Shown piece after piece: positions 1-7,509 of a DNA stretch of 64,000 nt. Source of the DNA: Arthrobacter citreus (GTDB lineage Bacteria > Actinomycetota > Actinomycetes > Actinomycetales > Micrococcaceae); assembly GCF_009192745.1 (NCBI RefSeq), contig NZ_VTFV01000003.1, positions 248,001-312,000 of the forward strand, read 5' to 3'. The position numbers and the translations under genes are program-made. The notes beneath the pieces were generated by a model. That model ran no database searches. It saw only the letters and a program-made list of their open reading frames with translations, and was not told where the DNA came from. The stretch's first letter is position 1. The number at the start of each line of letters is the position of its first letter.

Positions 1-567
1 CGCCTTGGCTGCGTCGGACGAGGACTCCAGCGGTATCCGCTCTCCGCGGTTCCAGACCCATTCCCCGTTCTTATCTGCCGGTATGTAGAGCTGGTCGCTG
101 GCGGTTGCCTGCCAGGAAAGGTCGCTGCCGTCAGGCATTTGCATACCACCCCATGTCAGCTCAGTTGTGTCGATCTTCAGGTATTGGCCGGGACCTACCA
201 CGGGGTCGGAGGTCCGGATGGTTGCTTCCGCAGCGTTGCTCAAGATCTCGGCGGCTTCAGCGGTAGCGCCGGGACCTCCTGGGCGCACCACGTCGGCCAC
301 CACAACCCCGCCCACCAGCAAAGCCGCAGCCACAGAGGCCAGCAGGACACGACGCCGAAGACGCGGCGGGGCACCCCGGCCATATTCAGGAAGCGGAGGA
401 AGAGCATGCAGGCGGGAAACCGAGGCGCTCCGTACCGTGTGCGGAGAATCCATGACGGCTAGCGACCTCGCGCGGCTGCGAGCAAGGTCGTTTTCGCTGA
501 CGGAACGTGCGGGATCAACGGAGGAGAGCATGCTTTCAAGGTCTCCCGGCAGATTGGTATTGCTCAT
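1..567 (-). CDS. CU044_5270-type membrane protein, partner of ECF sigma factor (3' end outside window)
   Basis: Only the first 189 codons are visible; the frame is still open at the window edge. A soluble basic N-terminus (about 70 residues) precedes one hydrophobic segment at residues 73-93 (LLASVAAALLVGGVVV), followed by an extracytoplasmic part with YLKIDTTEL and WVWNRGER. This layout, directly downstream of an ECF sigma gene, is that of the actinobacterial CU044_5270 family. The start ATG overlaps the sigma stop codon as ATGA, so the two are probably translationally coupled. A role as anti-sigma factor or sensor is inferred from context only; I see no zinc-binding anti-sigma motif in the visible part. 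Confidence 0.75.
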   Translation of the reverse strand, partial: MSNTNLPGDLESMLSSVDPARSVSENDLARSRARSLAVMDSPHTVRSASVSRLHALPPLPEYGRGAPPRLRRRVLLASVAAALLVGGVVVADVVRPGGPGATAEAAEILSNAAEATIRTSDPVVGPGQYLKIDTTELTWGGMQMPDGSDLSWQATASDQLYIPADKNGEWVWNRGERIPLESSSDAAKA

Positions 568-1091
568 TGTTTCGCTCCTTCTGAAAGTGATTCCGTTTCG
601 AGCAGGCGGCCGAGTGCCTTACGGGCCCGGTGCAGGCGCATCCTGACGGCGGTGGCACTGGTGTCGAGCAGGTCCGAGACTTCGCTGGAGGTAAAGCCGT
701 CCCAATAGGTCAGTAGGAGGACTTCTCGTTCATCCGGGCCGAGCCGGGCGAGTGCCTCATGGAGACGGGAGTCTTCTTCGTTCCGCTCGTGGTCCCGTTC
801 GAGCTGAAGGGCGCCCAGAAGACTCGCGGACCGGGATGCTGACCGGTCGTGGTTGCGGAGGACGTTTTTCGCGATCCCGAAGAGCACCATGACGGAAAGT
901 GATTCGTCCGTCCCCGTCTTTTCCCAGGTGATCCGGAAGACTTCGGCGCACAGGTCTTCAGCGGTCGCGGCATTATCTGTCCGACGGCGGAAATAGCGGT
1001 AAATGCGGTCGTGACAGGCAGCGTGGGCAGCCAGGAAACGTTTCTCCCTGTCCATGTCCCGCTGTTCCTTCCGGAGGGTTTGTAGGCTCAT
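564..1091 (-). CDS. ECF-type RNA polymerase sigma-70 family factor
   Basis: A 175-residue alternative sigma factor. Region 2 lies at about residues 20-90 (IYRYFRRRTDNAATAEDLCA is the helix that contacts core polymerase and the -10 element). Region 4 lies at about 115-165, with LGPDEREVLLLTYWDGFTS and the recognition helix TSATAVRMRLHRARKAL. There is no C-terminal extension. An internal ATG at residue 13 has a better spaced GGAAGGA upstream and may be the real start. The gene forms an operon with the membrane protein whose ATG overlaps its stop. The target regulon cannot be read from the sequence. Confidence 0.9.
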   Translation of the reverse strand: MSLQTLRKEQRDMDREKRFLAAHAACHDRIYRYFRRRTDNAATAEDLCAEVFRITWEKTGTDESLSVMVLFGIAKNVLRNHDRSASRSASLLGALQLERDHERNEEDSRLHEALARLGPDEREVLLLTYWDGFTSSEVSDLLDTSATAVRMRLHRARKALGRLLETESLSEGAKQ

Positions 1092-1241
1092 GCCCTGTTA
1101 ATGTCCGGCAGCCACCAAAGTGTAACCAGACGATCAAACCATTCCGTAGTGCTCTTCTTCTTGGCACGCGTCAGTTGAGATGACTCAGATAGTTCAGTCC
1201 CGTAAGCCAATCCTTGAGCGGGACTCGGCCTGCTGCCGTAC

Positions 1242-1247
1242 TAGGGT
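1242..1247 (+). promoter_or_regulatory. -10 element TAGGGT, leaderless-type
   Basis: TAGGGT ends exactly 6 nt before the ATG of the small membrane protein, which would place the transcription start at the A of the ATG. No Shine-Dalgarno sequence is present. A possible -35 (TTGAGC, from 1214) is too far away for a standard spacer. Confidence 0.45.
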
Positions 1248-1253
1248 GGCCGT

Positions 1254-1454
1254 ATGCCAAAGAATACGTGGTTAGCAGCCATTGCCCTTCTCCTCATCAA
1301 CGCTACAAGCGGTCTCGCTTTCTTCTTCCTTTCGCTGCCTGAGCGGTCGGAATGGGGGAGCCTGACAACCGGAATCATCTGCGGCATCGTGACGACGCTT
1401 CTCATCATCAATTACAGGAGAACCTACCCATCCCGAGCGAACACGCCGGTGTGA
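1254..1454 (+). CDS. Small two-helix membrane protein, unknown function
   Basis: A 66-residue protein with two predicted membrane helices, about residues 6-27 (AAIALLLINATSGLAFFFL) and 38-52 (TTGIICGIVTTLLII), and a basic C-terminal tail (NYRRTYPSR). The start is supported by a TAGGGT box 6 nt upstream, the same arrangement seen before several certain genes in this window. It stands alone, divergent from the sigma factor gene. I do not recognise a family; its length leaves some chance that it is spurious. Confidence 0.5.
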   Translation: MPKNTWLAAIALLLINATSGLAFFFLSLPERSEWGSLTTGIICGIVTTLLIINYRRTYPSRANTPV

Positions 1455-1732
1455 CTCTCTCGTGTGGCGCTGGGCCGGAAGCTGACCATAAGGGTCTCCC
1501 TTCAGCGGGACGGCAGACGTCATGTCTCACCACGGCGGCGCTATTGGAGGATGCCGGCATGTCTCACAAGCCGATCCTTTTACGGGACAGTGCGTGTGTA
1601 GCCCCTTAGCCGGGTGTCCCATTGAAGGAGCGACACACGGAACATGAAAGGCAGCAACGATCCCGTACATAACCAAGCGTTCTGCGCTGCGGTTCACAGC
1701 TTCGGACCCAATGCGCTCGACCGGGTATAAAC
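1455..1732. other. Intergenic stretch with short direct repeats, no convincing gene
   Basis: No open frame here looks coding. The 9-mer ATGTCTCAC occurs at 1522-1530 and 1559-1567, 37 bp apart, and GGGACA/TGTCCC half-sites lie a little further on. This could be an end of a lost mobile element, but no transposase sequence is present. Confidence 0.3.
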
Positions 1733-1771
1733 AGTGGGGTGCTGACTGGGATTCTCAGCCAGCACCCCACT
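1733..1771 (-). terminator. Intrinsic terminator of the EamA transporter gene
   Basis: A perfect 12-bp inverted repeat (AGTGGGGTGCTG and CAGCACCCCACT) around a 15-nt loop, starting a few bases beyond the EamA stop codon in its direction of transcription. The T-tract is poor on both strands. Confidence 0.75.
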
Positions 1772-1774
1772 CTA

Positions 1775-2656
1775 CTAAGGCTGGACATCTCCCGGCGGTG
1801 CCGTGGCAGTCCGGCCGCTTCGCCAGATGATGGCCGCACCCGACGCGATGACCAAGCCGATACCGGCTGCCGCCGAAACTGACAGTTTCTGATTCAGCGC
1901 CAGAGCGCCGACTACGGCGGCTGCCGCTGGATCAACGGCAAACAACGTCCCAACTACACGCGGAGACGTGAGCTTTGTCGCCAGGAAGTCCAATGTGTAA
2001 GCCAGCGCGACCCCCAGCAGGGCAGATATCAGCACAGCCGCCCAATCTGCTGATTCCAGCTTTGGCACAGCAGGCAGCGAAAACGGCGAGAGCAAGAGGG
2101 CAGCAACCCCAACTGACAACGCCAGACCCTGTACACCGGCGCTGTCCTGACCAACCCGGCCGGCCATTAGCGTGTAGGTTCCAAACGCGACCGCCGCTCC
2201 CAGGCCGAATAGGACACCGGCTTCGTCGACCTCGGACTGGACACCCGCGGTGGCGGCGACCCCGGCCAGTGTCAGGAGGGGCAGGAACCTGTCGATAGGC
2301 CCCTTCGCTCCGAGGCTGGCCACGGCCAGCGGGCCGAGGAATTCCAGAGTGACTGCCAAACCAAGCGGAATGCGTTCAAGGGCGCTGTAAAGCAGTACGT
2401 TCATGGCAGCCATAGCTGCCCCGTATAGCAGGATTCCGGACCAGGCACGCGAGTCCAGCCTGTGCATCCGGGGACGGGCAATGGCAAGGAGAAGGAGGGC
2501 AGCCAGCCACAGCCGCAGCCCGCTGGTACCGAGGGTGCCGGCAACGGCAAATACGCCGCTAGCCAGCACGGAAGATATCTGGATGCTGATCGAACCGATG
2601 AGGACGCAAACTGCGCCCGTTAGGGCACGCGAACGCGAAGAGAGATTGTGGAACAC
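1775..2656 (-). CDS. EamA/RhtA-type drug/metabolite transporter (DMT superfamily)
   Basis: A 293-residue integral membrane protein with about ten hydrophobic segments arranged as two EamA repeats (roughly residues 10-140 and 150-275). GTLGTSGLRLWLAALLLLAI, LEFLGPLAVA and the second-half TLFAVDPAAAAVVGAL match the RhtA-like branch, whose characterised members export threonine, homoserine or related metabolites. The substrate here is unknown. The start is GTG without an obvious ribosome binding site. The gene is monocistronic and ends at a strong hairpin. Confidence 0.88.
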   Translation of the reverse strand: MFHNLSSRSRALTGAVCVLIGSISIQISSVLASGVFAVAGTLGTSGLRLWLAALLLLAIARPRMHRLDSRAWSGILLYGAAMAAMNVLLYSALERIPLGLAVTLEFLGPLAVASLGAKGPIDRFLPLLTLAGVAATAGVQSEVDEAGVLFGLGAAVAFGTYTLMAGRVGQDSAGVQGLALSVGVAALLLSPFSLPAVPKLESADWAAVLISALLGVALAYTLDFLATKLTSPRVVGTLFAVDPAAAAVVGALALNQKLSVSAAAGIGLVIASGAAIIWRSGRTATAPPGDVQP

Positions 2657-2933
2657 GATAACCGTTTCTGGGCAGACCGGAAGACCGGTCGTTGACGGGG
2701 AAGTCAGACGACAGGCAGCCGCTCAGAAAGAATTAGGAGAATCCGCGATGCCTGTCAGCGGCGCGCGGACGGTCCTCGGCGGGCAGAACAGCCCAGGTTA
2801 CTCATCGGGTCCATAGAAGAAGCGTATTGGCGGAACTGAACCAAGGCCAACTGTGACTATGCACCACGGGAGTAATGGACCGCTTCTTCATTTCCCGTAA
2901 CGCTTGTTTGCTGGCTCCAGTCGTGCCGTCCGC
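2657..2933. other. Intergenic stretch upstream of the EamA gene
   Basis: Contains an inverted repeat GACCGG-AAGA-CCGGTC at 2675-2690, about 20 bp upstream of the EamA start and a plausible operator. It also holds a 22-codon frame at 2748-2816 (ATG preceded by AGGAGA) that is too short to call a gene. Confidence 0.3.
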
Positions 2934-3116
2934 CTAGCTAGGGGGTGCGTACGCTTCGCAGCGGGTCTGGAGTTCACTAGCAGCCGCGGTCCAGGTATCC
3001 ACGTTCAAGTTCCACGACGCGTCTGGGTTCTCAGCCTTCCGGAGAACATTCTCAGTGGGGGAGGAGAACTGCTTCACCAGAAGGGACATGTCCTCAGGAG
3101 CAGCTTTGGCGATGGT
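2934..3116 (-). pseudogene. 5'-truncated coding remnant, probable secreted-protein C-terminus
   Basis: An uninterrupted minus-strand frame of 60 codons ends in TAG and reads like a genuine C-terminus: EDMSLLVKQFSSPTENVL, then DASWNLNVDTWTAAASELQT and RCEAYAPPS. About 70% of third positions are G or C. Upstream the frame meets a stop with no usable start codon, except an internal ATG giving 51 residues. I read it as the 3' end of a lost gene. I do not recognise the family. Confidence 0.35.
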
Positions 3117-3224
3117 TAGTATCTGATCAGATCCGGCTCGGCCCTAAGCCCGGTACTTGTCCGCCGAGCTGTACAGGAATTTTCAGGGAGGCTAGGAGAA
3201 GGAAATGAATCCCCAGGCAAAAAG

Positions 3225-3608
3225 ATGCCGTATATCCTCTTGGCCACTACCGCCCTCATCCTTTTTGCTGTCGGTGACTTTGTTGGTTGGAACCAGTGGG
3301 TAACCGTGGTCATCGTAACGGTACCTCTCGTCGTCATGGCTGCGTTTGCCATGCTTTCTGGGCGCAGCCGAATCGCTGACGAGGGAGGATTTCATATTGA
3401 ATCTCGGGGACCTTTGTTAGATGGACAGATGCTTGTTGACGTTCCGATGGTGTCCTTTCCACCGGTCATACAGCAGGCGCTTAAGGGGATGAGACGGTTT
3501 CGGATCCGCAACACCTCTGACGGGGGCGCAGAAATCCGCACGTCTTGGACGACGAATGCTTGGGGTGAGGACCTTTCTCTGACCTGCGAAAAGACTGACT
3601 CAGGCTAG
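3225..3608 (+). CDS. Small membrane protein with cytoplasmic domain; N-terminus probably frameshifted
   Basis: 127 residues with two N-terminal membrane helices (about 3-20, ILLATTALILFAVGDFV, and 25-45, VTVVIVTVPLVVMAAFAML), then a polar domain of about 80 residues. No function recognised. The Shine-Dalgarno AGGAGAAGG sits before a different ATG at 3205, one frame off. That frame meets this one if the run of five A at 3219-3223 had a sixth A, giving an N-terminus MNPQAKKMPYILL with basic residues before the first helix. So either the annotated start is a fallback, or the base run is miscounted or variable. Confidence 0.55.
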   Translation: MPYILLATTALILFAVGDFVGWNQWVTVVIVTVPLVVMAAFAMLSGRSRIADEGGFHIESRGPLLDGQMLVDVPMVSFPPVIQQALKGMRRFRIRNTSDGGAEIRTSWTTNAWGEDLSLTCEKTDSG

Positions 3609-3654
3609 ACACTCATCAAGGTCGTCTGCACTCCCAGTAGTCCGTTCGACGGCC

Positions 3655-3744
3655 GTCGACTGGGTGCAGAGTGCTTGTGATCTTCGTTCTGTCTTCAAGG
3701 CCATCGCCAGCCAAGCGGAGTCGGTGATGAAGAGTGAAAGCTAA
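3655..3744 (+). pseudogene. Possible coding remnant (C-terminal fragment)
   Basis: A plus-strand frame with no start codon reads VDWVQSACDLRSVFKAIASQ then AESVMKSES and TAA, which resembles a real protein end more than random translation. It lies between two small genes in the accessory region. Evidence is weak and rests on composition only. Confidence 0.2.
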
Positions 3745-3789
3745 CTGGGGTCATGCCGCGGTCAGGGATCACCTAACAGGACCCCTCCA

Positions 3790-4308
3790 GTGCTTACCTT
3801 CGGAGTGAATCCTGCACCGTCCGCTAGGCTGGGGCCGTTGCATCGATGGGTGTGGCAGCGGGTCAGGGGGACCACCATTAACAGAAAACCGTCAGTAAGA
3901 ATGATCGTCGTACTAGCGATCTTGGGTGGCTTTGTCCTTGGAATAGGAACCACGCCCATATCTGCGCCTGATGAATCCGCTGGTGAGACCGGCCCAGTTG
4001 CAATGGCAACCATAGCGTCGATGGGGTCTTCGGGGCTGACGGATGATCCTGCGACAGCGGTCTACGAACCGTTCATCGCGTGTTCCGCTGATTATCCCAA
4101 CGGTCCCGGCGCGGCCCTGGACCGGAGCAACCTGATCGGGCCGGAGAACAGCGTGATGGTTTCACCCGAGCAGATGAGAGCCATGGGCCTGCCGGAATCA
4201 GAGGTCACAGCCCAGGCACACGCATGGAATGACTTGAGCCCCGAAATGCGCGAAGAGCAGCTGTGTCGTGCTGCTCAGCAGGACGATGTCACCGACGAAT
4301 CCCGTTGA
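3790..4308 (+). CDS. Predicted secreted or membrane-anchored protein, unknown function
   Basis: 172 residues from the first in-frame start. A basic stretch (RKPSVR) followed by a hydrophobic segment at residues 38-56 (MIVVLAILGGFVLGIGTTP) looks like a signal anchor. The rest is polar, with two cysteines (FIACSADYPN and EEQLCRAA) that could pair outside the cell. The start is uncertain: GTG at 3790 or 3850 lack a ribosome binding site, ATG at 3901 would begin inside the anchor, and an AGGGGG lies 6 nt before an ATT at 3873. It neighbours another small anchored protein. No family recognised. Confidence 0.5.
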   Translation: MLTFGVNPAPSARLGPLHRWVWQRVRGTTINRKPSVRMIVVLAILGGFVLGIGTTPISAPDESAGETGPVAMATIASMGSSGLTDDPATAVYEPFIACSADYPNGPGAALDRSNLIGPENSVMVSPEQMRAMGLPESEVTAQAHAWNDLSPEMREEQLCRAAQQDDVTDESR

Positions 4309-4402
4309 GCGGCCATTCTGCTTTTGATGAGCTGGGTTGTCACTGGAGAGATCACGGCCTTTCGAATAACCCTGCAAGCTTGCAGAACCAAGGAACTCGC
4401 TG

Positions 4403-4804
4403 ATGATGGATCACGGGGCCCGGCTTAGAACTCGTCAACGACGAAGGCGCGCCGTGAAGCTCGCTATCGTTCTCTTTCTCGCTGCCTGGGTGGGATCTGT
4501 TGCCTTCAGCGCTGTAAACGAAGGTGCCGTTCCTCCCGTCTCGGAGTTCGGGACCATTCCAGCGCCCAGCACGGCAGGAGAAATTTCACAATTCTGTGGC
4601 TCTGGAGGCTGCTGGTGGGAAATGGACGTTGACATCGAATCCCCGCAGACTGCAAGGTCTTTAGTTGCCGATCTGGGGCTGGCATCGGAGCGTTGCGAGC
4701 CGCTGAACGTGTGGACGTTGCGCAAGACATGCACCGGCCGTGCTGAAGGTGTTGGGGGTCTTAGGATCTACCTGCGGTCTGACTTCTTGCTGTCCAAGTA
4801 TTAG
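4403..4804 (+). CDS. Membrane-anchored small protein, unknown function
   Basis: 133 residues: an arginine-rich N-terminus (RTRQRRRRAVK, residues 10-20), one membrane helix (about 19-37, LAIVLFLAAWVGSVAFSAV) and an extracytoplasmic domain with four cysteines (FCGSGGCWWEM, RCEPLNVW, KTCTGRA) that could form two disulfides. The ATG is preceded by AAGGAA at good spacing. Together with the preceding gene it suggests a locus for small cell-surface proteins, but I do not recognise the family. Confidence 0.65.
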   Translation: MMDHGARLRTRQRRRRAVKLAIVLFLAAWVGSVAFSAVNEGAVPPVSEFGTIPAPSTAGEISQFCGSGGCWWEMDVDIESPQTARSLVADLGLASERCEPLNVWTLRKTCTGRAEGVGGLRIYLRSDFLLSKY

Positions 4805-5220
4805 ACGCGTCCCGCTTTAGCTGGCGAAAAGCGGAGTGTCGCGGTGGGGATACCTCGAGCGGGACACCTGCCGTTCCCGGCGATCAGGATCAGGTCATTG
4901 CCCGTCTGCGTCTGTTTGGCGAACTGACTTACTCAACACCTTGAGCACAACGAGAATTGTGACGAACAAAGCAAAAATCAATGCATTTCGGGGGTGGAGA
5001 CAATCTAGCCTTTGAGCGCTTGTCCGGCCAGCAACTATGTGTCGTGTTTTGCACGAGACGACCTCATCCGGCTGGCCGGAAGGAGCCCCAACGCTGAGGC
5101 AGCGGTCCACATCACGACGTTCCTCTCCAGCTAGGACAGGCTGCAGTCAACCCTTCTCCTTGCCCAATCGCGCGCGCTGAGGAATCCTTATCCGGACGTT
5201 GCAATGGGAGGGATGACGGT
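4805..5220. other. Intergenic stretch, no convincing gene
   Basis: A minus-strand frame here contains a hydrophobic run (ALIFALFVTILVVLKVL, near 4930-4980), but the upstream part of that frame looks random and no ribosome binding site fits, so it is not called. CCGCTTT/AAAGCGG at 4812-4834 may be a weak hairpin after the preceding gene. GGGAGGG near the end is the ribosome binding site of the next gene. Confidence 0.3.
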
Positions 5221-5850
5221 GTGGAGCGGAACGTGGTCTGGCAGAGCATCGACGTCGAACGGGAAGCTCTCGCGGACCAGCTTCAGCACATAGACGAGGC
5301 GCAGTGGTCAACTCCTTCGCTCTGCGCTGGCTTGACAGTACGTGAGGTGCTCGCGCATCTGACTGTCAGCGGAGCGGTCTCGGGGCCCCGTTGGTTCGCG
5401 GGCGTCGTGCGTGCCCGGTTCGACTTCGACAAACAGGTGGACGACCGCCTACGCGAGCAGCTGGGTACCTCCTCCTCAGAGACCCTGAACCGATTCCGCT
5501 CGACCATCGGCAGCCGCACATCTCCGCCGCTTCCGAGGCTCGCGCTGCTAGGCGAGATGATCGTTCACGGCGAGGACATCCGTCGGCCGCTTGGCCTGGT
5601 GCGCGATTACCCGGCCGCGGCCCTCGTCGCGTTGCTGCGTTACTACGCGGGTACCGATCAAGTGGTCATCGCCAAGAAACGGGTTCGCGGCCTGCGACTG
5701 GAGGCGGTGGACACGGGCATCAGCATTGGGGAGGGCGACGTCGTGCGCGGTAGTAACCTTGCGCTCATCATGGCGATGACGGGCCGCAGCCCCTACTGTG
5801 CCGAGCTTGCCGGCCCGGGCGTAGCCGAACTTGTCGCCCGCTCAGGCTGA
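5221..5850 (+). CDS. Maleylpyruvate isomerase family, mycothiol-dependent-type (DinB fold)
   Basis: 209 residues of the MDMPI_N/DinB_2 type: the N-terminal helix ends in QWSTPSLCAGLTVREVLAHL, where C and H are the usual positions of the W-x-x-P-x-L-C-x-G-W-x-x-x-x-x-x-A-H-L signature, and LLGEMIVHGEDIRRPLGL supplies the other conserved His and Asp/Glu. Characterised relatives are metal-dependent and use mycothiol as cofactor; the substrate here is unknown. Starts at GTG with GGGAGGG upstream. It stands alone and converges on the next gene. Confidence 0.8.
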   Translation: MERNVVWQSIDVEREALADQLQHIDEAQWSTPSLCAGLTVREVLAHLTVSGAVSGPRWFAGVVRARFDFDKQVDDRLREQLGTSSSETLNRFRSTIGSRTSPPLPRLALLGEMIVHGEDIRRPLGLVRDYPAAALVALLRYYAGTDQVVIAKKRVRGLRLEAVDTGISIGEGDVVRGSNLALIMAMTGRSPYCAELAGPGVAELVARSG

Positions 5851-5893
5851 TAACCCGCGGTCGGTCATGTGGACGGAGCAACATCCATCCTTT

Positions 5894-6736
5894 TCAGCTT
5901 CGGGTCGTAAACCGGACCTGGATCCGTTTGAGTTCCGCGCGTGGCAGTACCGCGGTCACGACGCCGCCACCAGCGAGGCGGGCTCCGATCCCGTACACGA
6001 ACGGGTCGGTATCGACCTCTGCGCCCGGTACGCTGACGCCGTTCACGACGGTTCTGGCCTGGCCGTTGACCATCCGGCCGGTTACCAGGGGCGCTTGCTG
6101 CTCGAAGGGATTACTGCCGGGCCAGAGCTCCTGACGGTACTGGTTCATCAGGATGTGGTTCACGTGGTCCGCCAGGAGGTATTGAAGCGAAGAGTGCGGC
6201 TCACGCTGCCACGTGGTTCGAACCGCCTCCCACAATTGCGGATAGCGCAATCGCTCCATTTGTTCGATCAGCCAAGGGGGCCGCGGCCATGGCGGAACTT
6301 CCTCCATCGCCCTGCCGGTCTCCTCATCGAGGTCCACGACGTTAACCGGGTCTGAGCGGTCATCCGGATTTCGCCAGAGTGTGTAGGTGATGCTCGCTGT
6401 CATCTCGCAGTACCCCCGGTCATCCAGCACGGAGTTCACGCTCACGGAGTCCGTGTCCTCCAACGACGGCTGGGGCGCGAGCCCCAATACCGGGATAGGC
6501 ATGCGCTTGAGGTCCTCGACCCATTCAGCACGGGGGTCGGGCGCGTCTTCGGGAAGAATTCCAACCCAATCCATGCCTCGACTATGAATCACACGAGGGT
6601 GCCTGTAAACGGGAATGAAGTGAGGGGCCCCAATATGAACAACGCCTGTTAGAAGGTCATGCCCGTCCGGACTCGGGGACACCATCGATGCCTTCAACAC
6701 GTTGACGAACGTAGCTGCCATCTCGAAGCCACACAC
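5894..6736 (-). CDS. Hypothetical protein, unknown function
   Basis: 280 residues, soluble, without signal peptide or membrane segment. Tryptophan- and proline-rich middle section (EEVPPWPRPPWLIEQMERL) and a C-terminal part with ADHVNHILMNQYRQELWPG. I do not recognise a domain. The first codon is GTG; an ATG five codons later (MAATFVNVL) may be the true start. Neither has a clear ribosome binding site. It lies about 105 bp downstream of the RES-domain gene on the same strand and could be co-transcribed with it. Confidence 0.6.
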   Translation of the reverse strand: MCGFEMAATFVNVLKASMVSPSPDGHDLLTGVVHIGAPHFIPVYRHPRVIHSRGMDWVGILPEDAPDPRAEWVEDLKRMPIPVLGLAPQPSLEDTDSVSVNSVLDDRGYCEMTASITYTLWRNPDDRSDPVNVVDLDEETGRAMEEVPPWPRPPWLIEQMERLRYPQLWEAVRTTWQREPHSSLQYLLADHVNHILMNQYRQELWPGSNPFEQQAPLVTGRMVNGQARTVVNGVSVPGAEVDTDPFVYGIGARLAGGGVVTAVLPRAELKRIQVRFTTRS

Positions 6737-6841
6737 ACCGCGGGCCCATCTACTACGTGGAGAAAAAGGAGTCTTACCGCCGGTGCATCGTCTTGCCGCC
6801 GCCGGAGATGCCAGTGCATGTTTTCCGCAACGTGCAAAGGT

Positions 6842-7369
6842 TCACCGACCCGCAACGTTTCGATGCAGGGCTTGCGTGACGGTCGGAGCGTCAGCTTTGT
6901 TCCAGCTGAAAAGCGTCAGATGCCACAGATGCGGCTGCTTGCGTGAAGGGTCGATCAATCCCTGGGCACCAAAGCCCTCCAGCACCTCGCGGACCTTCCA
7001 CGAGGCGGGCGAACCGCCGGCGGCAACAAGTTCCTGCCAGTCCGCTGCGGCGTCCGCTGGATCCACGCCCATTCTTTTCAAGGCTTGATGATCACGCAGA
7101 TCCACGATGCGCTCGGCCTGAACCCCGAACTCCAGCACTTCGAGCCGGGGAGCCCGATGATCCGTATGGGCGATCATGGCAACAGCGACCCCCTCCCGCG
7201 AGGAGCTGAGGTACAGGGTTGGTGTATTCGGCGGTGAATACCGGCCCGCGGATCTGGAACCTTCCAGGGCTGCGCTACGGTACTCGGGATCGACGGCCCG
7301 AAAGAAGGAGCCGGTTACCGTGCACATCAAATCGCCGTCCCGGCTCACCTTCGGTTCATTGCCCTGCAC
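6842..7369 (-). CDS. Divergent RES-domain protein (putative NAD+ phosphorylase/ADP-ribosyl fold)
   Basis: 175 residues. FFRAVDPEYR, AGRYSPPNTPTLYLSSS and the C-terminal PSRKQPHLWHLTLFSWN match the RES domain, in which the conserved Arg, Tyr and Ser lie in just these blocks. Characterised RES proteins are toxins that degrade NAD+ and are paired with an Xre/MbcA antitoxin. Two differences here: the conserved Glu after the Tyr block appears to be replaced (EGVAVAMIAH), and no MbcA-like gene lies next to it. The domain starts just after an ATG at residue 15, which may be the real start; the listed start is GTG. Toxin activity is not established. Confidence 0.65.
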   Translation of the reverse strand: MQGNEPKVSRDGDLMCTVTGSFFRAVDPEYRSAALEGSRSAGRYSPPNTPTLYLSSSREGVAVAMIAHTDHRAPRLEVLEFGVQAERIVDLRDHQALKRMGVDPADAAADWQELVAAGGSPASWKVREVLEGFGAQGLIDPSRKQPHLWHLTLFSWNKADAPTVTQALHRNVAGR

Positions 7370-7509
7370 TTTGACGGCCTCCGCGTTTTTGGAAGTTCAA
7401 CCTGGACTGCCAGCTTGCCATGACCGTGGTGTAGACGGGCCTCGGGACATAGCTCACCGGGGACACGAGTGTGCGGCCTCGCCCGGCAGCGAGCACTGAC
7501 TAAGCTGAA
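7370..7509. other. Gap between RES gene and upstream fragment
   Basis: About 140 bp with no coding signal; it would hold the promoter or the intercistronic leader of the RES gene. Confidence 0.3.

Noticed and set aside
2904-3119. Plus-strand frame of 71 codons
   Set aside because: It is the complement of the minus-strand coding remnant at 2934-3116, which has the more protein-like reading.
4895-5110. Minus-strand frame with a hydrophobic run near its C-terminus
   Set aside because: The N-terminal two thirds look random and no ribosome binding site or leaderless -10 fits its start.
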